A stretch of DNA of 32,363 nt, taken from Gammaproteobacteria bacterium. GTDB lineage: Bacteria > Pseudomonadota > Gammaproteobacteria > Chromatiales > Chromatiaceae. The stretch spans positions 1-32,363 of the forward strand of contig JAAELC010000155.1 of NCBI GenBank assembly GCA_024227135.1, written 5' to 3'. Both the position numbers and the translations under genes were made by a program. Below are positions 1 to 7,884 of this stretch, piece after piece. The notes under the pieces were generated by a model. That model saw only the letters and a program-made list of their open reading frames with translations, did not search any database and was not told where the DNA came from. How positions within the stretch are numbered: the first letter of the stretch is position 1; each line of letters opens with the position of its first letter.

Positions 1-26
1 CAAGCCCCAGGGATGGGCGAGGTCCT

Positions 27-75
27 ACTTGTAACTTGTAACTTGTAACTTGTAACTTGTAACTTGTAACTTGTA
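27..75. repeat. Tandem heptamer repeat (ACTTGTA)7
   Basis: Seven perfect head-to-tail copies of ACTTGTA are visible, with a decayed eighth copy after position 75. The array lies just downstream of the ppnN stop codon. The same heptamer recurs around 16.75-16.81 kb, so it is a dispersed short tandem repeat of this genome. Unit length and the absence of spacers rule out a CRISPR array. Function unknown. Confidence 0.9.
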
Positions 76-84
76 ACTTTTGAC

Positions 85-1464
85 TCAGCCCACGATGCGA
101 AAGCATGGCCTGTAAACCGTGCCAGGTAACTTCATACGATTACCATCGATGAAAGTACCCAGGAGCGCTTCAAATGGCTTAATGATGGTGGGGTCTCCCG
201 TTAATTCGAATGGTCCAAAACGTTCAATCTTTTTTATACCTTCTTCTTTCACATTTCCTGACACTATGCCCGAAAATGCCCGCCGTAAGTTTGCTGCAAG
301 CAAGTAAGCGGGTTGATCCCGGTGCAATTCCAGGTTCCTCATGCTTTCGTGGGTGGGTAGAAAAGGAGTCTGAAACTCTTCGGTCATTTTCAGTAACCAG
401 TTAAAATGATAGGCATCGTGGTTTGCCATTCTGTATTGTTGTACTACGTCGACTCCGAGTTTTATTTCCCTTGCCACCTGGGCTGGGTCGTCAATGGTGA
501 TTCTGTATAGTTGGCAAGCCTGTTTACCCAGGGTTTTCCTTATAAAATCATCGATGCCCTGAAAATAACAGCTACTGCTGGCAGGCCCCGTCAGAATCAA
601 AGGAAAAGGCAGTCGTTGATTTTCCGGGTGAAGGAGGATACCCAGTAGATGCAGGATTTCCTCAGCAGTGCCCACCCCCCCCGCAAATACGATTATGCCA
701 TGTCCGAGTCTGACGAACGCCTCCAGGCGTTTCTCGATATCCGGCATGATAGCCAGTTCGTTGACGATCGGATTGGGTGATTCTGCGGCGATGATCCCCG
801 GTTCAGTGATACCGATATATCGCCCATTTGAAATACGCTGTTTGGCATGGCCAATGGCGGCTCCCTTCATTGGTCCTTTCATTGCTCCGGGTCCACAACC
901 TGTGCAGACATTGAGGCCACGTAAGCCCAGTTCATAACCGACTTCCTTTGTGTAGTCGTACTCGTTTCGGTTGATGGAATGGCCGCCCCAGCAAACGATG
1001 AGATCTGGGGGTTTTCTAGGCATGAGCACTTCAGCATTTCTCAGGATATGGAAAACAGCATTGGTGATGTCTGATGATTTGGTCAGATCATAATGCTGAC
1101 TTCCCATGATGACGTTATTGGTATAAACCAGGTCCCGCAATACGGCAAAGAGATGTTCTTTGATACCCCGGATCATGGTCTCATCCACGAAAGCGCTGGT
1201 CGGTGCATTTTTCAGTTCCAGTTTTATACCCCGTTCCTGCCGCACCACTCGAATCGAGAAATCCTCAAACTGTTCCATTAATCGCTTACCGTCGTCCAGG
1301 TTGCCTCCCCAGTTCAAAACGGCCAGGGAACAGCGTCGGTACAACTCATAGAGACCGCCCTGGCTGGTATCGAGGAGCTGATTGACTTCAGACTGGGATA
1401 GCAGTTCCAGGCTGCCTTCAGGAGTCACGGTTGTATCCATAACGGTTTTGGAGAATTGGTTCAT
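85..1464 (-). CDS. ppnN: Pyrimidine/purine nucleotide 5'-monophosphate nucleosidase (LOG family, PpnN/YgdH-like)
   Basis: Cytoplasmic enzyme expected to hydrolyse nucleoside 5'-monophosphates to free base and ribose 5-phosphate, a nucleotide salvage step that in E. coli PpnN is stimulated by (p)ppGpp. The 459-residue length is close to E. coli PpnN (about 454). An N-terminal regulatory-type region of about 150 residues precedes the Rossmann-like LOG domain. LOG hallmarks are PGAMKGP near residues 192-198 and GGVGTAEE near 262-269, the latter holding the conserved glutamate of the PGGxGTxxE signature. The start is preceded by AAGGA on the minus strand. The gene stands alone, followed by a heptamer repeat and preceded by two mobile-element copies. 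The family assignment is firm; the regulation is family knowledge only. Confidence 0.93.
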   Translation of the reverse strand: MNQFSKTVMDTTVTPEGSLELLSQSEVNQLLDTSQGGLYELYRRCSLAVLNWGGNLDDGKRLMEQFEDFSIRVVRQERGIKLELKNAPTSAFVDETMIRGIKEHLFAVLRDLVYTNNVIMGSQHYDLTKSSDITNAVFHILRNAEVLMPRKPPDLIVCWGGHSINRNEYDYTKEVGYELGLRGLNVCTGCGPGAMKGPMKGAAIGHAKQRISNGRYIGITEPGIIAAESPNPIVNELAIMPDIEKRLEAFVRLGHGIIVFAGGVGTAEEILHLLGILLHPENQRLPFPLILTGPASSSCYFQGIDDFIRKTLGKQACQLYRITIDDPAQVAREIKLGVDVVQQYRMANHDAYHFNWLLKMTEEFQTPFLPTHESMRNLELHRDQPAYLLAANLRRAFSGIVSGNVKEEGIKKIERFGPFELTGDPTIIKPFEALLGTFIDGNRMKLPGTVYRPCFRIVG

Positions 1465-1590
1465 CTGTTCTGCTGGTCCTTTCGTTTTGGATTAACTTTC
1501 CTGAATGGCAGGTACCTGAGCCCTGAAACACTCCCTTCGTTATCATGTTTTAGGGCAAACGGGATAATACCGGTTTTAGCTACCCTGTGT

Positions 1591-1720
1591 GTAACTACTC
1601 ACCCCGTACGGTCAATCTGTTGCGGAAGACGCCGTAACACTCTCCCTGCAGACTTGTCTTTGGCATCCATGACAAAGACACTACCGCCCATGGGGGGGAA
1701 TCTCCGGGGGGATCAGTTAC
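1591..1720 (-). mobile_element. IS66-type MITE, copy A (130 bp)
   Basis: Termini are GTAACTACTCACCCC at the left and the inverted counterpart ending GATCAGTTAC at the right. The 8-bp sequence CCCTGTGT lies immediately before (1583-1590) and after (1721-1728) the element, a perfect target-site duplication. Internal sequence matches copies C-E in inverse orientation. GTAA termini plus 8-bp duplications are known hallmarks of IS66-family transposition. There is no room for a transposase, so the element is non-autonomous. Confidence 0.85.
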
Positions 1721-1785
1721 CCCTGTGTTTCAAAGCATATGGGTTGTGGGGCAGGTTTGTATGCTGTGCTAAATTACCCCTCAAG

Positions 1786-1926
1786 GTATCTACTCACCCC
1801 CCATGGGCGACCTGTTACGGAAGACGCGTAGAACCCTCTCTGTAGACTTGGCTTTGGCATCCCTGCCAAAGACATTTACCCCACAGACCATCCATGGGGG
1901 CTAGTCTCTGGGGGGGGAGCAGTTAC
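1786..1926 (-). mobile_element. IS66-type MITE, copy B (141 bp)
   Basis: This copy has the same orientation as copy A, 65 bp further on. It begins GTATCTACTCACCCC and ends GCAGTTAC. Flanks are CCCTCAAG (1778-1785) and CCCTCAAT (1927-1934), 7 of 8 bases identical, consistent with an aged duplication. It ends 30 bp before the alcohol dehydrogenase start, so it probably lies within or next to that gene's promoter region. The 1465-1956 intergenic space otherwise holds no gene; an open frame running through both copies is repeat sequence. Confidence 0.82.
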
Positions 1927-1956
1927 CCCTCAATAATCTCTTGGGCACACTTTATT

Positions 1957-3156
1957 ATGATGACCTTAATCAAGCCGTTTACTATTGCCCGATTACCGCG
2001 AATCGTTTTTGGAAGTGGTGTATTCGGACAGACCGCGGAAGTGGTATCCCGCTATGGTCATCATGCTTTGCTGGTGACCGGTAAATCGTCTTTTCGTTCA
2101 TCGAAACAATGGCCTCAGTTTCTGGATCGGCTCAATGCACATAAAATTACTGTAGAGCAGGTCAGCGTCGAGGGAGAGCCATCGCCCCAACTGGTGGATG
2201 ATGTGGTTGAAACGTTCTGTAAAACGGGAATCGATGTAGTGGTCGGAATTGGCGGTGGTAGTGCCATGGATGCGGCTAAGGCGATTGCAGGGTTACTCAA
2301 TGTTCGTCGTTCCGTGATGGATTATCTCGAAGGTGTGGGTCAGGAATTACCTTTCAAAGGACCTTCGGTACCTTTTATTGCGGTTCCCACCACGGCAGGT
2401 ACCGGCAGCGAGGCGACCAAGAATGCCGTACTGAGCAGGAGAGGGAAACATGGTTTCAAGAAGTCTTTTCGAGATGACCGGCTGGTAGCCGAATGGGCGA
2501 TTGTCGATCCAGACCTGTTGTCCACCTGTTCTCCCAATGTGATCGCGGCCAATGGTATGGATGCACTAACTCAGCTGATCGAGTCCTTCGTGTCGACGAA
2601 GAGCAATGTGTTCAATGATTCTCTGGGTGTGAGTGGGTTGTCAGCTGTTCGTGACGGGTTGATCGCTCTGTACCAGAGTGAGGGTACCAATGCTCAAGCC
2701 CGCGAACGAATGGCCTATGCCTCTTTAGTGTCCGGAATCAATCTCGCACAAACCGGATTGGGATCGGTTCATGGGTTGGCATCTCCTTTGGGGGGATTCT
2801 ACCCGATTCCCCACGGTGTCGTTTGCGGAACTCTCGTTGCGGAAGCGACGGAAGTCAACATCAAAACGATGCAGGCACGGGAACCCGAAAACCCGGCCCT
2901 GGCTCGTTACGCACGAGTGGCAGAACTTTTGACCAGGAAGCAGTTTGATTCCCTTGACGAGTCACTGGATGAGCTGGTAAAAATACTGCGTCACTGGACG
3001 GTGGTCCTTGGATTGTCGAAGCTGTCGCAGTACGGGTGCCGAATTGAGGAGATGGATCTTGTGGTTTCACAATCCCGTGGGGGAAGCATGAAGACTAATC
3101 CCGTCATATTGACCGATCAGGAAATCAAATCGATTCTGAATACACGAATCCAGTAG
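1957..3156 (+). CDS. Iron-containing (group III) alcohol dehydrogenase
   Basis: NAD(P)-dependent oxidoreductase interconverting an alcohol and an aldehyde; the substrate cannot be read from sequence. The 399-residue protein shows the nucleotide-binding GGGSAMDAAKA segment (residues 100-110), PTTAGTGSE (144-152) and metal-ligand regions: D202 in GMDALTQ, H272 and H286 (HGLASPLGG...PIPHG). The usual second ligand histidine of GMDALTH is glutamine (Q206), a variant I have seen in some subfamilies. The ATG at 1957 (or the adjacent ATG at 1960) is preferred because the longer frame would begin inside MITE copy B, and the FTIARLPRIVFGSG opening matches family N-termini. It converges on acpH with only 6 bp between stop codons. 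Confidence 0.9.
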   Translation: MMTLIKPFTIARLPRIVFGSGVFGQTAEVVSRYGHHALLVTGKSSFRSSKQWPQFLDRLNAHKITVEQVSVEGEPSPQLVDDVVETFCKTGIDVVVGIGGGSAMDAAKAIAGLLNVRRSVMDYLEGVGQELPFKGPSVPFIAVPTTAGTGSEATKNAVLSRRGKHGFKKSFRDDRLVAEWAIVDPDLLSTCSPNVIAANGMDALTQLIESFVSTKSNVFNDSLGVSGLSAVRDGLIALYQSEGTNAQARERMAYASLVSGINLAQTGLGSVHGLASPLGGFYPIPHGVVCGTLVAEATEVNIKTMQAREPENPALARYARVAELLTRKQFDSLDESLDELVKILRHWTVVLGLSKLSQYGCRIEEMDLVVSQSRGGSMKTNPVILTDQEIKSILNTRIQ

Positions 3157-3162
3157 TCCTTA

Positions 3163-3774
3163 TCACTGGGGGACGTCGGGATCCGGGGATTGATTGAGGC
3201 CTCTGGTGTGGGCGATCAATTGTGGAAAAAAATCCAGAAAATCAGACTCCAGGGCTTGATAGTGATTGCTTACCTCATCTATGGAGCCTGCCAGGCTGTT
3301 AGGTTTTTTTAACCGCAGGGACATGCGGTCGTATGCGATTCCAATCTGCTCAATTTGATAGTAGCTCCCCAGCCAGTCCCACCGGATCATGACGGATGAA
3401 ACCTGTTTCAATTTTTCGGGTAACCAATGGTGATTCTGTTCCAGCAGCCTGTAGGTGTCTGCAATAAACTCAGATCTTTCTATGGTTGAATACCGGTTCC
3501 AGTGGCGACTCAGAAAGTGATCGTAGAGTATATCGACGATGATGCCGGCGAAACGCCTGCGGGTATTTGAGAAGCGTGCTTTACTTTCACGGACTCGGCT
3601 ATGATTGTCGGTGTAGTGATCGATTTTTCGGTGTATCGATATTCCCCTGATCACCCGGGGAGAATAGTCGGCCGCCAGGGTTTCCAGGCGTCCCCAGGTA
3701 AAGTCCCCTAATAATCCCCCCAGCTTTTCCTCATCATTTTTACCGGCGAGCAGCAGATGTGCGAGGTAGTTCAT
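3163..3774 (-). CDS. acpH: Acyl-carrier-protein phosphodiesterase (AcpH family)
   Basis: Predicted to remove the 4'-phosphopantetheine arm from holo-ACP, giving apo-ACP, in the cytoplasm. The 203 residues compare with 193 in E. coli AcpH. Family features are the opening MNYLAHLLLA, GLLGDF (20-25) and the metal-site-like SIHRKIDHYTDNH (47-58), followed by a helical C-terminal half. It lies downstream of the YbdK-like gene on the same strand after a 113-bp gap, so co-transcription is possible but not shown. No strong ribosome-binding site is visible. Confidence 0.9.
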   Translation of the reverse strand: MNYLAHLLLAGKNDEEKLGGLLGDFTWGRLETLAADYSPRVIRGISIHRKIDHYTDNHSRVRESKARFSNTRRRFAGIIVDILYDHFLSRHWNRYSTIERSEFIADTYRLLEQNHHWLPEKLKQVSSVMIRWDWLGSYYQIEQIGIAYDRMSLRLKKPNSLAGSIDEVSNHYQALESDFLDFFPQLIAHTRGLNQSPDPDVPQ

Positions 3775-3887
3775 GGAGTTTTACCGGTCTGGGGGTTGGC
3801 TGCACCTGGTTATTCACCCCAGACACCATCGCCGAGCCACCATTAAGAAGTGATAGCCCTGTTGTCATGGAGAGTATTCAATAAGGG

Positions 3888-5021
3888 TTATAGTCCGTGC
3901 AGTGTTTCCTGTATCAACATGTCCACCACTGCTTGAGACGCTTCTTCGTGGGTGGCACCTTCGGCCAGGGCTTTCTTGAACGTGTTGACCTGCCAATGTG
4001 CACTGGTTCCTCTGGAGACGATTTCTCTGGCATGTTCCACCTGGTCGGTGCATTCAAAGTACTCAGCATCTTCACGAATCAATTCGAGTATCTCTTCAAG
4101 CAGGTCGCCATAGGGAACGATTTCACCACGCCCGAAATCCACCAGCCCTCGATCTATGCCGTAACGCTGGGCACGCCAGCGATTCTCGTCTACCAGAAAC
4201 CGGGAGTAGGTGCGCCAGCGCTGGTTTTTAATTTTCAATCGATACAGCATGCGAAGCCAGCACAGGTAGATGGAGGCTACGCAAATCGTGTCTTCCAATC
4301 GCGTGCAAAGATCAGAAATACGCATTTCCAGGGTTGGAAAGCGATTGCTTGGACGAAGATCCCACCAGATTTTGGAACTGTCCTCGATAAGTCCCGCTTT
4401 GATCATCAGATTGACGTAACGTCGATACTCCCCGAAGCTGTCGAACTGTTCCGACAATCCGGTTCTCGGCATCTCGTTCCAAACAGCGATGCGGTAGGAT
4501 TTGAGACCTGTGTCCTCGCCCTTCCAGAAGGGTGATGAAGTGCTTAAGGCCAGAAGATGGGGCAGCAGGTAATTAGCCTGGTTCATCAGGTCGATCCGCA
4601 GATCCTCATCCTCAATACCCACATGGACGTGCATGCCGCTGATCATGAGTCTGCGTACCACCCCTTGCAGATCCCGCTCGAGGGTCGCGTAGCGGTCCTT
4701 ACGGGTTCGCCGTTGTGTATCCCACTGGGCGAAAGGGTGGGTTGATGAGGCAATCAGTGCCATGCCGTGTTGCTCGGCTACGTGAGCCACGGTCATACGC
4801 AGTCTTGCCAGGTCCGCGTAGGCTTCCTTCACATTGTGTGCCACCCGGGTTCCCACTTCGATTTGTGACTGGAAAAACTCCGGTGTCACCTGGCCTTCCA
4901 GGTGTCGCTCGCACTCCGGCAGCATGGTCGAAGGTGCCTCGCCGATCAGATTTCGAGTCTGCCTGTCGACGATCAGGTACTCTTCTTCTATTCCGAGTGT
5001 AAAACTGGGTTCTTTACTCAT
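3888..5021 (-). CDS. YbdK-like carboxylate-amine ligase (GCS2 glutamate-cysteine ligase family)
   Basis: ATP-dependent ligase of the GCS2 fold; E. coli YbdK has weak gamma-glutamylcysteine ligase activity, and the physiological substrate of most members is unknown. The 377 residues match the family. Visible motifs are LGIEEEYLIVD (9-19) with the clustered glutamates of the ATP/metal site, QSQIEVGT (51-58), HVHVGI (131-136) and MRISD in the middle of the chain. The start at 5021 is preceded by a purine-rich stretch. A link to thiol metabolism in a sulfur oxidiser is only suggestive. Confidence 0.88.
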   Translation of the reverse strand: MSKEPSFTLGIEEEYLIVDRQTRNLIGEAPSTMLPECERHLEGQVTPEFFQSQIEVGTRVAHNVKEAYADLARLRMTVAHVAEQHGMALIASSTHPFAQWDTQRRTRKDRYATLERDLQGVVRRLMISGMHVHVGIEDEDLRIDLMNQANYLLPHLLALSTSSPFWKGEDTGLKSYRIAVWNEMPRTGLSEQFDSFGEYRRYVNLMIKAGLIEDSSKIWWDLRPSNRFPTLEMRISDLCTRLEDTICVASIYLCWLRMLYRLKIKNQRWRTYSRFLVDENRWRAQRYGIDRGLVDFGRGEIVPYGDLLEEILELIREDAEYFECTDQVEHAREIVSRGTSAHWQVNTFKKALAEGATHEEASQAVVDMLIQETLHGL

Positions 5022-5672
5022 GTTTTCCGCGGTCCTTATACCGGTTCCTCACAAATGCTGCTCACAGGGGACCGGGATGAGTTGCAGGTGCCTGAAACAG
5101 CCCTGTACCCTGGAGCTATGATCAACAGGGTAACGCTGTTGATCAAAAAGGTCGAGATATAGGGTAACGGTCCCGGTATGCCATCTATTTTTTTATCAGT
5201 TGTTCTAAAGAATAACAGTGTATATCACTGGTGCTTGCTCCGGGTTCAGGGCAGCGGGTATTTAAGGCTGATTCGCCATGTATGGCCCGACGATTCCATG
5301 GCTTGTGGATCAAAGAGAAACCAACGAACTTGGTTGGATATCCTGTCAGAAAACGAAAGGGGCGCCCCTGAGGTGGTTCGGTAGCGCTGAAGATGAGATT
5401 TTAAAGTTTCGTCAAACGGGTTCAGGAGGGTGAGGGGAAGATGATCAGTGCTAGTGACAACGTCATGAATAATATATAAATAATAGACTTTAACCAGATT
5501 TTCATGTAGATGGATATTCCCGTTCTGTGGTTGAAAAACGAGCACGGTAAATCACCTGAAGACTCGATGGGCACAAGTGACTTATACTCCCCACCAGAGC
5601 GGAGCACTTGGGCATTTTTTGAGGTACGGGTCGAGAGAGGCGAGTTGCTGAATCTACTCCTTATAAAACACC
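5022..5672. other. Long intergenic region between divergent YbdK-like gene and panP-like gene
   Basis: I see no convincing gene; open frames here lack ribosome-binding sites and family-like sequence. It contains a perfect inverted repeat TGATCAACAG/CTGTTGATCA (5119-5128 and 5136-5145, 7-nt loop), a 12-bp palindrome AGGGGCGCCCCT (5358-5369), and an AT-rich tract near 5460-5490 where GTGACA and TATAAA-like hexamers could form a weak promoter for the downstream decarboxylase. All are candidates only. Confidence 0.5.
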
Positions 5673-7340
5673 ATGCATACAGAAAAGAAACTGGCCTCTG
5701 CCAGTCTGGAGAGTCTCTACCGGATCTTTACGGTACCGGAGGCGCCTGAGTCCACACTGGGGAGGATTGACAGGAATATCTCCCGCAACCTTACCGCATT
5801 CCTCCAGGAGCATATCGTAGCCGTCGAGAAAGACCTCGAGGAGATTGAGGAAGATTTCTCCGACCCACATATTCCGGAGCGTCCTGCTTTTGTTTCATCC
5901 CATGCGGATTTCCTGCTTGAAAAGCTGGTCTCCCAGTCGGTACATACAGCCTCTCCCAGTTTTGTCGGGCACATGACAACGGCACTGCCCTATTTTATGT
6001 TGCCGCTCTCCAAAATCATGATCGCCTTGAATCAGAACCTGGTCAAAACGGAGACCTCCAAGGCTTTTACGCCCCTGGAAAGGCAGGTGGTGGGTATGCT
6101 CCATCAGCTGATTTACCAGCGCGACAGCGACTTCTATGCCAACTGGATGCATGACAGCAATCATGCATTGGGTGCTTTAGGGTCAGGGGGCACCATTGCC
6201 AATCTCACGGCACTGTGGGCCGCCAGGAACAACAGGTTTCCGGCAGACAAGGGTTTCGAGGGTGTCAGCCGGGAGGGAATGTATGGGGCGTTGCACCACT
6301 ACGGTTTTGAAGGTGCGGCTATACTCGCTTCCCGCCGCGGTCATTACTCACTGGGTAAGGCGTCAGACGTACTTGGGATAGGGCGGAATCAATTGATTCT
6401 GGTGGATACGGACGATAAAAATCGAATGGATCCCGAGGCGTTACGCCGGACCTGTCTCAGATTGCGGAGCAGGGGAATCTGTATTCTGAGTGTCGTAGGG
6501 ATTGCCGGTACGACTGAAACCGGGAGCGTGGATCCCTTGGACGAGCTTGCAGGGTTGGCCCAGGAGTTTGGCAGCCATTTCCACGTTGATGCCGCTTGGG
6601 GTGGACCCACCATGTTTTCCAGAAAGTACCGTTCGTTGATGAAGGGGGTGCAGCAAGCGGATTCCGTGACGATCGATGCGCACAAGCAGTTATACGTCCC
6701 CCTGGGCGTGGGAATGGTACTGTTCAAAGATCCGACGATGCTGAATTCAATCGAACATCACGCCCAGTACGTTATTCGAAAGGGCTCCAAGGACCTGGGG
6801 AGCAGCACCCTCGAAGGATCCCGGCCGGGTATGGCTATGCTGGTCTATTCTGGATTGAAGATCATCGGCCGGCAGGGGTACGAGCTCCTGATCAACCGGG
6901 GCATAGAATTGACCGCCGCCTTTGCAGACATGATCAGGGAGCGGGATTGTTTTGAATTGATCACCGAGCCCGAGCTGAACATCCTGACATACCGTTATGT
7001 TCCCTCTGTCGTTCGTGAGGCACTGGAATACGGTGATCTGGAGTCTGTTGAAGCTCTGAACAAAGGTCTCAATCGGATTACCCAGTATATTCAGAAGGCA
7101 CAGCGTGCCCAGGGCCGGGCATTCGTGTCACGTACCCGATTGAACCCGGAGATTTATAACGGGGAGGATGTGATCGTGTTTCGGGTAGTGTTGGCCAACC
7201 CTCTCACTACAAAGGAAATACTGAAAGATATCCTGGACGAGCAGGAGACGATTGCAGATGACGTAGAGACGTTGGAAGTCCGCAACGGGCTGACGAAAAT
7301 CTGTGAAACCTGTTTTGTGGAAAGAAAATCGGTTCTGTAG
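5673..7340 (+). CDS. panP: PLP-dependent aspartate 1-decarboxylase (PanP-like)
   Basis: Predicted to decarboxylate L-aspartate to beta-alanine for pantothenate and coenzyme A synthesis, replacing the pyruvoyl enzyme PanD as in Vibrio. The 555-residue protein is a group II PLP decarboxylase: SGGTIANLTAL (171-181) binds cofactor phosphate, H223 lies in RRGHYS, D306 in HVDAAWGG contacts the PLP ring, and K338 in DAHKQLYVPLG is the Schiff-base lysine. The N-terminal 100 residues and C-terminal extension resemble PanP more than the shorter glutamate decarboxylases. Substrate is inferred from that resemblance; a related group II decarboxylase with another amino-acid substrate is the alternative. 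It converges on the response regulator with a 12-bp gap. Confidence 0.85.
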   Translation: MHTEKKLASASLESLYRIFTVPEAPESTLGRIDRNISRNLTAFLQEHIVAVEKDLEEIEEDFSDPHIPERPAFVSSHADFLLEKLVSQSVHTASPSFVGHMTTALPYFMLPLSKIMIALNQNLVKTETSKAFTPLERQVVGMLHQLIYQRDSDFYANWMHDSNHALGALGSGGTIANLTALWAARNNRFPADKGFEGVSREGMYGALHHYGFEGAAILASRRGHYSLGKASDVLGIGRNQLILVDTDDKNRMDPEALRRTCLRLRSRGICILSVVGIAGTTETGSVDPLDELAGLAQEFGSHFHVDAAWGGPTMFSRKYRSLMKGVQQADSVTIDAHKQLYVPLGVGMVLFKDPTMLNSIEHHAQYVIRKGSKDLGSSTLEGSRPGMAMLVYSGLKIIGRQGYELLINRGIELTAAFADMIRERDCFELITEPELNILTYRYVPSVVREALEYGDLESVEALNKGLNRITQYIQKAQRAQGRAFVSRTRLNPEIYNGEDVIVFRVVLANPLTTKEILKDILDEQETIADDVETLEVRNGLTKICETCFVERKSVL

Positions 7341-7352
7341 AGAGCTTCTGTT

Positions 7353-7769
7353 CTAGTCGGCATCCCACAGAGCAAGAATGGTTGCCATGGCACGGGTGAA
7401 TTCATCGAACGAGTGGGGTTTGACGATGTAGTCATCCACGTCGTATTGGAAAGCGGCGTCCCTGTCTCTGGGCTCGTTTGACGAGGTCAGTACGATAATT
7501 CGAAGAGATTTCAGGGCACGGTCTGTGCGCACTTCCCGCAGAAATTCGATACCGCTCATTTTCGGCAGATTGAGATCGAGCAGGATTAAAACCGGTGGTG
7601 GATCCAGTTTGGGATAGCCTTCACCCCGCAACATACCTAATGCTTCAAGCCCGGTGCGCGCAATGTGCAATGGGTTGCTCACAGCATTTTTCTTCAGGGC
7701 GCGCTGTACAGTCATGATGTCGACCCGGTCATCTTCCACTAAGAGGATTTCCGCATCTTGGTCAAGCAT
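7353..7769 (-). CDS. Single-domain response regulator (CheY/Rcp1-like receiver)
   Basis: Receiver domain without an output domain, so it probably acts through protein-protein contacts or as a phosphorelay intermediate. From the ATG at 7769 the protein has 138 residues: acidic pocket E12-D13-D14, phospho-acceptor D65 in LLDLNLPKMSG, T95 in IIVLTSS and K117 in YIVKPH. The insert LRGEGYPKLDPPPV before the central strand is typical of the Rcp1-like group that partners phytochrome- or CHASE-type kinases. The ATG at 7769 is preferred over 7775 because AGGA then has proper spacing. It is the last gene of the operon with the CHASE kinase, 115 bp downstream, and is its likely partner. Confidence 0.88.
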   Translation of the reverse strand: MLDQDAEILLVEDDRVDIMTVQRALKKNAVSNPLHIARTGLEALGMLRGEGYPKLDPPPVLILLDLNLPKMSGIEFLREVRTDRALKSLRIIVLTSSNEPRDRDAAFQYDVDDYIVKPHSFDEFTRAMATILALWDAD

Positions 7770-7884
7770 GGTCATTCTTCCTGAGCGGGGTTGTAACCCT
7801 GCATTGGTTGGAATTGATATTCAGACTTTGCCAAGATCCATCCGGCCAAGTATACATTAAATTCTATCTGTAACCAGTCAGTAA

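Noticed and set aside
27-75. CRISPR array at the left edge or at 16.75 kb
   Set aside because: Units are 7 bp with no spacers; these are tandem heptamers. No 25-40-bp repeat with spacers was found anywhere in the window.
1456-1845. Open frame of 129 codons on the plus strand
   Set aside because: It runs through MITE copies A and B; its C-terminal sequence recurs wherever the MITE occurs, so it is repeat-derived.
3897-4535. 212-codon frame antisense to the YbdK-like gene
   Set aside because: Shadow of a well-supported gene on the opposite strand, with no ribosome-binding site or recognisable domain.
5119-5145. Terminator from the TGATCAACAG inverted repeat
   Set aside because: On the plus strand it is followed by A residues and on the minus strand the T-run precedes it, so it cannot work as an intrinsic terminator.
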